The notes beneath the pieces are model-generated. The model saw only the letters and a list, made by a program, of their open reading frames with translations. It was not told the DNA's origin and made no database searches. Shown piece by piece: positions 1-5,364 of a stretch of 8,811 nt of DNA. This DNA comes from Bacillota bacterium (GTDB lineage: Bacteria > Bacillota > Clostridia > Peptostreptococcales > Anaerovoracaceae), in NCBI GenBank assembly GCA_017936025.1, contig JAGBGL010000057.1, forward strand, positions 1 through 8,811. Direction: 5' to 3'. The stretch's first letter is position 1, and every line of letters starts with the position of its first letter. The position numbers were made by a program, and so were the translations under genes.

Positions 1-68
1 CATGGGGCGTTGAAATCGATGCCCTGACTGAAGATCAGCAGCAGTACCTGAACAGCTGGCAGGTCTGA
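1..68 (+). CDS. C-terminal end of an upstream gene, possibly S-adenosylhomocysteine hydrolase
   Basis: An open frame enters from the left edge (first full codon at 3) and stops at TGA 66-68. The visible 21 residues read WGVEIDALTEDQQQYLNSWQV. A tail of the form 'G-I/V-E/K-I-D-x-L-T-x-E-Q-x-x-Y-L-x-S-W' is what I recall from the short C-termini of adenosylhomocysteinases of archaea and anaerobic bacteria, which hydrolyse S-adenosylhomocysteine to adenosine and homocysteine. This rests on memory of one short motif, so the product is tentative, but the reading frame is probably real. No terminator is visible in the 50 bp before the next gene, so it may be cotranscribed with it. Confidence 0.45.
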   Translation, partial: WGVEIDALTEDQQQYLNSWQV

Positions 69-118
69 TCTGACAAAACCGGCGGACAGCATGGCATGAC
101 TTTGAAGGGGAGATAAAA

Positions 119-652
119 GTGAAATCGAAAATCATTCCTACACTTGTAAATACATCAGCTAATGCGGAAATGCTGAGTACAGTTCCGCATAGACAGATGC
201 TCGACCTATCAGTTGTTTACAGAATCATAGAGGAAGATGAAAGCGGATTTTCCGCTGCACTTGTAACGGAAGACCTCCTCCGGGAACTGAAGCTGGATTT
301 TGAAGAACTGGAAGCCATCGGGCTGGAAAACTTCAGCAGACAGTATGGCGCGGAAACCTTTGAACTGACAGATACCCTTAAAGTCATGACAAACAGGCTG
401 AGACTGTTCGGTGCAACAGGAATTCTTTATGGAGAGCTTCTGAAAGAAACCTCTGACTCTTTCGGAAGAGACTTTTACATTGTCCCTGTATCGGTGCATG
501 AGATGATGCTGGTGCCGGAGGGTGCGATGAGCACAGAAGCACTGAAGGAGATCCTGAAGGAAGGCAATCGAAATATTGCTTCCGCAGAAGAATTTCTGTC
601 AGAAAATATATACAGATATTCGGAAGGGAAACTGGAAACAGTAACTGTATAA
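119..652 (+). CDS. DUF5688-like protein of unknown function, 177 aa
   Basis: This is a soluble protein with no signal peptide or membrane segment. The start is GTG at 119, chosen because a GAAGGGGAG ribosome site lies just upstream and no ATG fits the spacing. The N-terminal part (VPHRQMLDLSVVYRI, residues about 22-36) and the C-terminal core (FYIVPVSVHEMMLVPEG, about 119-135, then an asparagine- and arginine-containing stretch and NIYRYSEGKLE near the end) resemble the clostridial DUF5688 family, whose members carry a 'lP-S-S-i-H-E-v-i-l-v-P' core. Many members are longer (about 300 residues), so this is a compact version. The family has no established biochemical role that I know of. The gene lies 20 bp before the luxR-type gene and is probably cotranscribed with it; the upstream partial gene may also belong to the operon. 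The family assignment comes from pattern memory. Confidence 0.7.
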   Translation: MKSKIIPTLVNTSANAEMLSTVPHRQMLDLSVVYRIIEEDESGFSAALVTEDLLRELKLDFEELEAIGLENFSRQYGAETFELTDTLKVMTNRLRLFGATGILYGELLKETSDSFGRDFYIVPVSVHEMMLVPEGAMSTEALKEILKEGNRNIASAEEFLSENIYRYSEGKLETVTV

Positions 653-672
653 TAATAAGGAAAGGATTTTTT

Positions 673-1650
673 ATGGGTTTAGCAATAGACTTATACAATT
701 TCATATATATAGCAGTAATTGTGCTGGGCGGGATATCGCTTCCGCTGACGCTGATACTGCAGCTGAAGGAAAAGGACAAATATCACAGGGCGCTGACTTT
801 GTTTGTCGGAGCGATTTTCATATACATGATCACAGATTTTGTGACATACTATTTTATAGGGGAAACCGTTTCCGCAGATGTCAAGTTTGCCATGATCACC
901 ATTTCTGATATTTTCTTCTGTGCACTGACGCTGGCGTGGATGTATCTTATCCAGATATTTATCGGAGCGGAGAATATCCTGAAGACGAGATATCTGGTGC
1001 TGCTTACAGTCATTTATGCAGTGATATCTCAGGTGTTGTCGATTTCTTTGGGAAGATACAGTTCGTATTCCATGTACCTGGAAGTCGAAGAGGGACTGGG
1101 GAGCGTAGTTCTGCAGTGGAGCAATGTGATATATGTTATTGCGGTTATTCTGGTTTGTCTGTGGAGTGCTTTCTATGTAGGCAAAACTACTCGTGAACGT
1201 AAGGTTCAGTGGCTGAAGCTGCTGCTGATTCTGTCGCTTATGATCTACATGCTGTATGTTGCAGTGTGGGATTACATGACATGGTTCAGACCGGAAGAAA
1301 AACTGATCAACATATATGCACTGGATCCGATGCTTCTGCTGTATGCCTTGCTGAGCGCAGCGGTTATCTTCTACTTTTATAAGAAAGACCCGCTTAAGAT
1401 TTCGGGTGCACAGGTTGCTCCGGAAGATGCAGTCAAGGCAGTCGTAAACAGATACGGCTTGTCTGACCGTGAAGCAGAAGTTCTCGAGCTGCTCAACATG
1501 GGTCAGAGTAACATGCAGATCGCAGCGGAACTTTCCATTTCGGAAAACACTGTGAAACGTCATGTTAACAATATTTTCAAGAAAACAGAGACTCAGAGCA
1601 GACACGAAATTCTATATAAAATATCGAATATACACGAAATAGACCTTTAA
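673..1650 (+). CDS. Membrane-anchored LuxR-family transcriptional regulator, seven-helix sensor, 325 aa
   Basis: The N-terminal two-thirds is hydrophobic, with about seven membrane helices (approximately residues 7-30, 39-61, 70-97, 105-125, 147-168, 180-200 and 215-236). The C-terminus is a LuxR/GerE helix-turn-helix domain (about 258-322). That domain starts with the classic GLSDREAEVLELL (262-274), continues with IAAELSISENTVKRHV (283-298), where the recognition helix lies, and ends in NNIFKK. There is no receiver or kinase domain, so this looks like a one-component regulator in which the membrane part senses a ligand or membrane state and the cytoplasmic tail binds DNA. Similar multi-helix LuxR proteins are common in gut anaerobes next to transporter or enzyme genes. 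The ATG at 673 has an AAGGAAAGG ribosome site 6-8 bp upstream. It is followed by an intrinsic terminator and then by the permease control region, so regulation of the permease gene is a reasonable inference, not shown. Confidence 0.88.
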   Translation: MGLAIDLYNFIYIAVIVLGGISLPLTLILQLKEKDKYHRALTLFVGAIFIYMITDFVTYYFIGETVSADVKFAMITISDIFFCALTLAWMYLIQIFIGAENILKTRYLVLLTVIYAVISQVLSISLGRYSSYSMYLEVEEGLGSVVLQWSNVIYVIAVILVCLWSAFYVGKTTRERKVQWLKLLLILSLMIYMLYVAVWDYMTWFRPEEKLINIYALDPMLLLYALLSAAVIFYFYKKDPLKISGAQVAPEDAVKAVVNRYGLSDREAEVLELLNMGQSNMQIAAELSISENTVKRHVNNIFKKTETQSRHEILYKISNIHEIDL

Positions 1651-1660
1651 TAATAGAGTC

Positions 1661-1695
1661 AAAACAGCAATTATTCAGATAATTGCTGTTTTTTT
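1661..1695 (+). terminator. Intrinsic terminator after the luxR-type gene
   Basis: A perfect 14-bp stem (1661-1674 AAAACAGCAATTAT with 1679-1692 ATAATTGCTGTTTT) closes a TCAG tetraloop, and the T run continues to 1695. It starts 10 bp after the stop codon of the regulator. The A-tract on the left arm means it could also stop transcription on the other strand. Confidence 0.92.
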
Positions 1696-1709
1696 ATGCA
1701 GGGACAAGG

Positions 1710-1719
1710 TGTCATGACA
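1710..1719. promoter_or_regulatory. 10-bp perfect palindrome TGTCATGACA
   Basis: This self-complementary site lies about 36 bp upstream of the cluster of palindromes before the permease gene. It could be a distal binding site of a dimeric regulator such as the neighbouring LuxR protein. A single 10-bp palindrome can occur by chance; its interest comes from the company it keeps. Confidence 0.35.
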
Positions 1720-1745
1720 GTCAAAAACCACAAAACTTTATTCCA

Positions 1746-1787
1746 TTGAAATTTCAACGTTTGCAAACGATTAACACCAAGGTGTTA
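1746..1787. promoter_or_regulatory. Three back-to-back operator-like palindromes upstream of the permease gene
   Basis: TTGAAATTTCAA (1746-1757) and CGTTTGCAAACG (1758-1769) are both perfect 12-bp palindromes and directly abut. Two bases later comes a third dyad, TAACACC (1772-1778) and GGTGTTA (1781-1787), separated by AA. Together they fill 42 bp that overlap the best -35 and -10 candidates of the permease operon. Two abutting perfect palindromes and a third dyad in 42 bp are unlikely by chance and suggest binding of one or more dimeric repressors or activators. TTGCAAACGATTAAC (1761-1775) also matches the CcpA cre consensus WTGNAANCGNWNNCW at all but one defined position, so catabolite control is an alternative. 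Which protein binds is not known. Confidence 0.6.
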
Positions 1788-1788
1788 T
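1761..1788 (+). promoter_or_regulatory. Candidate promoter of the permease operon
   Basis: TTGCAA (1761-1766) as -35, a 16-bp spacer, and TGTTAT (1783-1788) as -10 would start transcription near 1795. That leaves an untranslated leader of about 80 nt before ATG 1876. The boxes are only 4 of 6 matches each, typical of an activated or repressed promoter. TTGAAA (1746-1751) with GATTAA (1769-1774) at 17 bp is a weaker alternative. Both lie within the palindrome cluster. Confidence 0.4.
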
Positions 1789-1800
1789 TGAATGAATATG

Positions 1801-1836
1801 AGCTTTTCAGTAGTATTAAGCTGTAGCAGAAAAGCT
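1801..1836 (+). promoter_or_regulatory. Stem-loop in the permease mRNA leader
   Basis: AGCTTTTC (1801-1808) and GAAAAGCT (1829-1836) form a perfect 8-bp stem with a 20-nt loop, in the predicted 5' leader 25 bp before the ribosome site. It is not followed by a T run, so it is not a plain terminator. It could stabilise the mRNA or bind a regulator. I do not recognise a known riboswitch. Confidence 0.4.
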
Positions 1837-1860
1837 AACAAAGCAATTATTTATCTTATT

Positions 1861-1870
1861 AAGGAGGAGA
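1861..1870 (+). promoter_or_regulatory. Strong ribosome binding site that decides the permease start
   Basis: AAGGAGGAGA at 1861-1870 is a near-perfect Shine-Dalgarno, with its AAGGAGG core 8 bp before ATG 1876. It favours that start over an in-frame ATG 84 bp further upstream at 1792, which lacks a comparable site and would place the leader hairpin inside the coding region. Confidence 0.85.
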
Positions 1871-1875
1871 AAATC

Positions 1876-3600
1876 ATGAGTGAACAAACACATGGTGTTG
1901 CTGGATTAAAAAAACATGACATTAAAGTATCCGGCATCGTATTTATGCTCTATTGCCTCGTAGCGGCAGGTGCTTTCGGTATCGAAGAGATGATTCCTGA
2001 AACAGGTCCTGGTATGACTCTGATCCTGCTGGCTGTATTCCCAATTATCTGGGCTTATCCTATTTCCAACATGGTAGCTGAATGCGGATCCGTAATGCCG
2101 TCTGAAGGTGGCGTATACGTATGGGTCAAAGAAGCATTCGGTGAGTTCTGGGGTTTCCAGGCTGGTTGGTGGGGAACAGTTTCTACATACATCACTAACG
2201 GTGTATATGTAGCACTGGTTGCTGGCTATGTAAGCCAGATTATCCCAATGTCCGATCTGGCGATTCTGGTTCTGAAAATCGGAATGATCGCACTGTTTAC
2301 ATTCATCAACCTGATGGGTCTGAGAGAAGTAGGTAAAGTAAGTACTATTTTATCTATCTGTATCGTATGCGCATTCGCTCTGGTAGCAATCGTTGGTCTG
2401 ATCAACTGGCAGACTAACCCTGTACAGCCTATGATGCCTCCAGATTACAACTTCTTCGATTCCCTGTCCGGCGGTATCTGCATCTGCGTATGGATGTACT
2501 GCGGATATGAATGTATCTCCAACATGGCCGGCGAAGTTAAGAACCCTCAGGTTATTCCTAAAGGTCTGCTGATCGCAATGCCACTGGTAGCATTAACTTA
2601 CATCCTGCCTACATTAGGCGGCCTGGCTTCCCTGCCTGCAGGTTCCTGGGAAAACTGGTCCACAGAAGGTGGTTTCAATGCTGAATCCGTTGGTTATGCA
2701 ACAATCTTAACTGAACACATGGGAACTGTATGGGGATATGTATTCCTGATCATCGCAATCATTTCCCAGTGTGCAATCTTCAACACTTACCTGGCTTCCG
2801 GTTCCAGAGGATTCTTCGTACTGGCTGACGATAACCTCTGCCCACCATTCCTGGTAAAAATCAGCAAGAAGAGAGGCGTACCTTACATCGGTATCCTGTC
2901 TCTGGCAGTAGTAACACTGATTCTGTGTCAGGCAGACTTCACTACTCTGGTATCCACAGAAGTAGTATTCATCCTGGCTCTGTACATCATCCTGCCTCTG
3001 GCAGTAATCAAACTGAGAAAAGATATTCCTGTAGAAGAAAGAAAGAAGAGAAATCTCTTCGTAATGCCTGGCGGAAAAGCTGGTCTGGCTTACTTCTGCG
3101 GAATGCCTATCTTTATCTCCATCGTGGCACTGCTGGTTAACGGTACTGACTACTTTGTAACTGGTCTGATCGCAACAGCTTCCGGCGTTATCGTATACGT
3201 GATCGTAAAACTGGTTTACGGCGGTCTGTACAAACAGGATCCTGTTAAGTATCCAATGAACCCTAAGACAAAACTGGCTCAGGGTGACACAACTAGAATT
3301 GGTGTATATCTGATGATCGCTGGTTTCGCTGCATTCCTGGCTCAGTTCTGGCTGAGATGGTACGAAGTTACTTACGGCGAATGGGAACCATCCGACTACG
3401 ATATGATGGGTAACATCATTCCTCAGGTTCAGAATGTTCTGTTATGGGCTGGCCTGGCAGTAGGTATCATCGGTATCATCGTATTCTTCGTATGCAAGAA
3501 GAAAGACGCTCCAGCTCCACCTGCACCGGTTGACGTTGATGCACTGATGGAAAAATATCTGAACGAAGACAGACACGAAGACATCTTTGGTGATGCATAA
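1876..3600 (+). CDS. APC-superfamily amino acid / polyamine permease, 574 aa
   Basis: This is a polytopic inner-membrane transporter of the amino acid-polyamine-organocation superfamily, presumably a proton or sodium symporter or an exchanger. TM1 carries the family's substrate-binding break GAFGIEE (residues 32-38), followed by MIPETGPG. The segments after TM2 (SVMPSEGGVYVWVKEAFG, then FWGFQAGWW) are the APC loop and TM3 motif and resemble the polyamine:proton symporter branch. About twelve core helices run to roughly residue 448. An extra pair lies near 475-495 and 520-541. The protein ends in a cytoplasmic tail rich in Lys, then Pro/Ala (KKKDAPAPPAP), then acidic residues. ATG 1876 is chosen for its Shine-Dalgarno. 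Codon use is narrow (CTG Leu, AGA Arg), suggesting abundant expression. The downstream oxidoreductase gene suggests that the imported compound is its substrate. Substrate specificity cannot be read from sequence alone. Confidence 0.9.
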   Translation: MSEQTHGVAGLKKHDIKVSGIVFMLYCLVAAGAFGIEEMIPETGPGMTLILLAVFPIIWAYPISNMVAECGSVMPSEGGVYVWVKEAFGEFWGFQAGWWGTVSTYITNGVYVALVAGYVSQIIPMSDLAILVLKIGMIALFTFINLMGLREVGKVSTILSICIVCAFALVAIVGLINWQTNPVQPMMPPDYNFFDSLSGGICICVWMYCGYECISNMAGEVKNPQVIPKGLLIAMPLVALTYILPTLGGLASLPAGSWENWSTEGGFNAESVGYATILTEHMGTVWGYVFLIIAIISQCAIFNTYLASGSRGFFVLADDNLCPPFLVKISKKRGVPYIGILSLAVVTLILCQADFTTLVSTEVVFILALYIILPLAVIKLRKDIPVEERKKRNLFVMPGGKAGLAYFCGMPIFISIVALLVNGTDYFVTGLIATASGVIVYVIVKLVYGGLYKQDPVKYPMNPKTKLAQGDTTRIGVYLMIAGFAAFLAQFWLRWYEVTYGEWEPSDYDMMGNIIPQVQNVLLWAGLAVGIIGIIVFFVCKKKDAPAPPAPVDVDALMEKYLNEDRHEDIFGDA

Positions 3601-3656
3601 GAATTAATATTTTAGACTGACAAACCGAGAATATAGTAATAGTACAAAATAATTAT

Positions 3657-3685
3657 GATGCGGCGGGGTCCGGCCCTGCCGCATC
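3657..3685 (+). promoter_or_regulatory. GC-rich hairpin between permease and oxidoreductase genes
   Basis: GATGCGGCGGGG (3657-3668) pairs with CCCTGCCGCATC (3674-3685) in a 12-bp stem with one G-T wobble and the loop TCCGG. No T run follows (AATAAAAC comes next), so it is not a standard intrinsic terminator. In this position it would more likely protect the 3' end of a processed permease transcript or cause partial termination, giving different dosage of the two proteins. Confidence 0.6.
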
Positions 3686-3701
3686 AATAAAACACATAAC
3701 T

Positions 3702-3734
3702 TTGTTAACAATATCTCCGGCAGACATGGCCGGA
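3702..3734 (+). promoter_or_regulatory. Palindrome and second hairpin upstream of the oxidoreductase gene
   Basis: TTGTTAACAA (3702-3711) is a perfect 10-bp palindrome. It is followed by TCCGGC (3716-3721) paired with GCCGGA (3729-3734) around a 7-nt loop. They lie about 50-80 bp before ATG 3783. Either an internal regulated promoter or an mRNA processing element is possible. I find no convincing -35/-10 pair in 3601-3782. The rest of this 182-bp gap is AT-rich and ends with the AAGGAGAG ribosome site at 3769. Confidence 0.4.
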
Positions 3735-3782
3735 CGATTCAATTATATTTAAATCAACTTAATTATTAAGGAGAGAATAACC

Positions 3783-5096
3783 ATGGGTAAGAAAATTTTA
3801 GTATTAGGTACTGGCGCACAGGGAACTACAGTTGCCAAAAGACTTGATCTGGAACCAAACGTAGATAAAATTATCTGTGCAGACTATGATGAAGCAGCCG
3901 CTAAAGAACTTGCTGCTGGTCTTAACAAAGCAGAAGGATATTTCTGTAATGCATCTGACAAAGCTCAGATCACACCGCTGCTGGAAGGCTGCGACCTGGT
4001 AGTAAATGCACTGCCGCTGGCATTTGGTAAAAACGTAATCGACGCAGCTCTGGAAGCAAAAGTTAACTATCAGGACTTTGCTGCTCCAGAAGGATTCGAA
4101 GATACATGGGAAAAATGTATGTACAGACTGCTGGGCGACTACAATGAAAAATTCAAGGAAGCAGGAATCCTGGGTATTATGGGTACAGGTTCCGCACCTG
4201 GAACAATGTGCGTTGTAGCAAGAGACACTATGAAAGACATCGACGAGTGTGATACTCTGAACATGATGGTATATGAAGGTGTTGAAGCTAAGAGATTCCA
4301 GCCTTACTGGTGGTCCCCTGTAACAGTTCTGGCTGACATGGATGACCTGCCTGTAGCTTGGATCGACGGACAGATGGTAAACACAAGACCATTCTCCCTG
4401 CCAATCGAAAGAACTATTGACTATGTTGGATACCCTGTAAGATTCGTAGAACACGCTCATGATGAACCGTTCTATGTTGGTATCAGAGCAGACGAACTGT
4501 TCAAAGGCTGCAAGAACGCATTCTTCAAATACGGCGGAGTAGGTATCGAATTTGCAGAACCTCTGGCTAGAGCAGGCCTGCTGAAGAGAGAGCCTGTAGA
4601 AGTTGACGGACAGATGGTAAACACTCACAATGCTATTCTGAATGCACTGCCTCACCCACCTAGATTTGCACACGAAATCCAGGAAATCCTGGACGAAGGT
4701 CTGGTATCTGATACTGGCGCATTCGTTGTAGAAGCAATGGGTAAGAAAGACGGTAAACCAGTTCGTGTTGAATCTCATGTATTCGCACCAGGAATGGTTG
4801 AATCCTTTGAAAAATTCGGAATCACTGGTGAACAGTATCTGACTGGTCAGGGTGGATTCATGTTCACTAAACTGTTTGTAAATGATGAACTGGATCAGAC
4901 TGGTTTCATCTCTTCTGCAGAACTGACAGAAAAAGCAAATGACAAATATCTGGAATATGCAAAAGAACTGGAAATCACAGTTGAAAGAAGAATCATCTGG
5001 GATGACCCATACTTTGAAAACCAGGCTCCTGCTAAAGAATTCAAACCTTGGTGGGATGGTCCTACAATCACTCCAGTAGAACCGCTGGAAGATTAA
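3783..5096 (+). CDS. Saccharopine dehydrogenase-family oxidoreductase, 437 aa
   Basis: The protein opens with a Rossmann nucleotide-binding fold: KILVLGTGAQG contains GxGxxG at residues 9-14, and the second strand ends in an acidic residue (CADYD, D34), which usually favours NAD over NADP. NALPLAFGKNVIDAALEAKVNYQDFA (split between roughly residues 75 and 100) matches the 'vvn-lP ... a-i-x-a-g-v-x-Y-x-D' segment of the saccharopine dehydrogenase NADP-binding domain. GTGSAPG (134-140) is the 'G-x-x-PG' motif that opens the C-terminal catalytic domain. The family includes lysine-pathway saccharopine dehydrogenases, carboxynorspermidine dehydrogenase and homospermidine synthases, all acting on C-N bonds of secondary amines. 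Length fits a single-domain member. An AAGGAGAG site precedes ATG 3783. Placed 182 bp after the permease gene, it may oxidatively cleave, or make, an opine- or polyamine-like amine. No lysine-biosynthesis genes are nearby. The residues WW and WWDGP in the C-terminal half are unusual. The exact substrate is unknown. Confidence 0.85.
   Translation: MGKKILVLGTGAQGTTVAKRLDLEPNVDKIICADYDEAAAKELAAGLNKAEGYFCNASDKAQITPLLEGCDLVVNALPLAFGKNVIDAALEAKVNYQDFAAPEGFEDTWEKCMYRLLGDYNEKFKEAGILGIMGTGSAPGTMCVVARDTMKDIDECDTLNMMVYEGVEAKRFQPYWWSPVTVLADMDDLPVAWIDGQMVNTRPFSLPIERTIDYVGYPVRFVEHAHDEPFYVGIRADELFKGCKNAFFKYGGVGIEFAEPLARAGLLKREPVEVDGQMVNTHNAILNALPHPPRFAHEIQEILDEGLVSDTGAFVVEAMGKKDGKPVRVESHVFAPGMVESFEKFGITGEQYLTGQGGFMFTKLFVNDELDQTGFISSAELTEKANDKYLEYAKELEITVERRIIWDDPYFENQAPAKEFKPWWDGPTITPVEPLED
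4365..4624 (+). repeat. Two identical 20-bp copies inside the oxidoreductase gene
   Basis: GACGGACAGATGGTAAACAC occurs at 4365-4384 and again, exactly, at 4605-4624, 240 bp (80 codons) apart. Both are read in the same frame as DGQMVNT (residues 195-201 and 275-281). This could reflect an internal structural repeat in the catalytic domain or a local gene conversion event. Confidence 0.8.
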
Positions 5097-5134
5097 TATA
5101 GTCTCAAAATAAATAGTACATAGTTACAAATTCT

Positions 5135-5188
5135 CGGGGCTGCCGCTAACAAATCAGATGGGCTTTGTTAGTAGGCAGCTCCGTTTTT
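5135..5188 (+). terminator. Intrinsic terminator of the permease-oxidoreductase operon
   Basis: The outer stem CGGGGCTGCC (5135-5144) pairs with GGCAGCTCCG (5174-5183, one G-T wobble). The inner stem CTAACAAA (5146-5153) pairs with TTTGTTAG (5164-5171). The loop is 10 nt. A run of five T follows at 5184-5188. It lies about 40 bp after the oxidoreductase stop codon. Confidence 0.88.
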
Positions 5189-5192
5189 ATGA

Positions 5193-5228
5193 AGTCCTGC
5201 CAGCAGCTATGCTGCTGCGCGCAGGACT
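5193..5228 (+). other. Nested hairpin unit 1 (TAT loop, CGC bulge)
   Basis: The outer stem AGTCCTGC (5193-5200) pairs with GCAGGACT (5221-5228). The inner stem CAGCAGC (5201-5207) pairs with GCTGCTG (5211-5217) around a TAT triloop. A CGC bulge (5218-5220) lies only on the 3' side. It is not followed by a T run, and its architecture is repeated in the next 40 bp with different stem bases. It could be a structured RNA or a hairpin DNA repeat. Confidence 0.75.
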
Positions 5229-5229
5229 G

Positions 5230-5274
5230 ATGCAAAGCTGCCCAAATCTATGATTTGGCGCGCAGCGACTGCAT
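5230..5274 (+). other. Nested hairpin unit 2 (same architecture, different stems)
   Basis: The outer stem GCTGC (5237-5241) pairs with GCAGC (5262-5266). The inner stem CCAAATC (5242-5248) pairs with GATTTGG (5252-5258) around TAT, and the 3'-side bulge is CGC (5259-5261), exactly as in unit 1. A further arm ATGCA (5230-5234) pairs with TGCAT (5270-5274). The CTGCC that opens each unit recurs at 5197, 5238 and 5278, so a third unit may have started and been lost into the terminator that follows. Confidence 0.75.
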
Positions 5275-5290
5275 GACCTGCCCGAAGCAT

Positions 5291-5332
5291 AATAAAACCC
5301 GCAAACCGTAATTGGTGTGCGGGTATTTTATT
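5291..5332. terminator. Bidirectional intrinsic terminator between convergent genes
   Basis: ACCCGCA (5297-5303) pairs with TGCGGGT (5318-5324), and ACC (5305-5307) pairs with GGT (5314-5316) after a one-base mismatch. The left flank AATAAAA becomes a T-rich tail on the - strand, and the right flank ATTTTATT is T-rich on the + strand. It can therefore end gltX transcription and back up the + strand operon terminator. Confidence 0.8.
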
Positions 5333-5362
5333 AAGTTCCAGGGCTTTGTTAGTAGGAACTTA
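5332..5362. other. Hairpin just after the gltX stop codon
   Basis: TAAGTTCC (5332-5339) and GGAACTTA (5355-5362) form a perfect 8-bp stem with a 15-nt loop. The loop and the start of the right arm contain the second copy of the 16-bp repeat. It begins 3 bp from the gltX stop codon. On the - strand it is followed by A-rich, not T-rich, sequence, so it is not a complete terminator by itself and may work together with the neighbouring bidirectional one. Confidence 0.6.
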
Positions 5363-5364
5363 TA

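Larger units (their letters stand above)
5160..5356. repeat. 16-bp direct repeat GGGCTTTGTTAGTAGG at 5160-5175 and 5341-5356
   Basis: The two copies are identical and 181 bp apart. The first forms the 3' arm of the operon terminator. The second fills the loop and begins the right arm of the hairpin at 5332-5362. Between them lie the two hairpin units and a bidirectional terminator. The repeat could mark the ends of an inserted segment or a duplicated RNA motif. Confidence 0.8.

Noticed and set aside
691..1605. - strand open frame over the LuxR-type gene
   Set aside because: The product is rich in Gln, His, Cys and Asn, typical of an antisense shadow, while the + strand encodes a recognisable domain.
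1792..1875. Upstream in-frame ATG as permease start
   Set aside because: It has no good ribosome site, and the extension would run through the leader hairpin and the strong Shine-Dalgarno of ATG 1876.
3804..4778. - strand open frame over the oxidoreductase gene
   Set aside because: This is a shadow caused by the biased codon use of the real gene; no motif and no ribosome site.
5160..5175. Cloning-vector or T7 terminator contamination
   Set aside because: A 12-base stretch resembles sequence next to the T7 terminator in common vectors, but the flanks differ and the repeat fits natural hairpins here.
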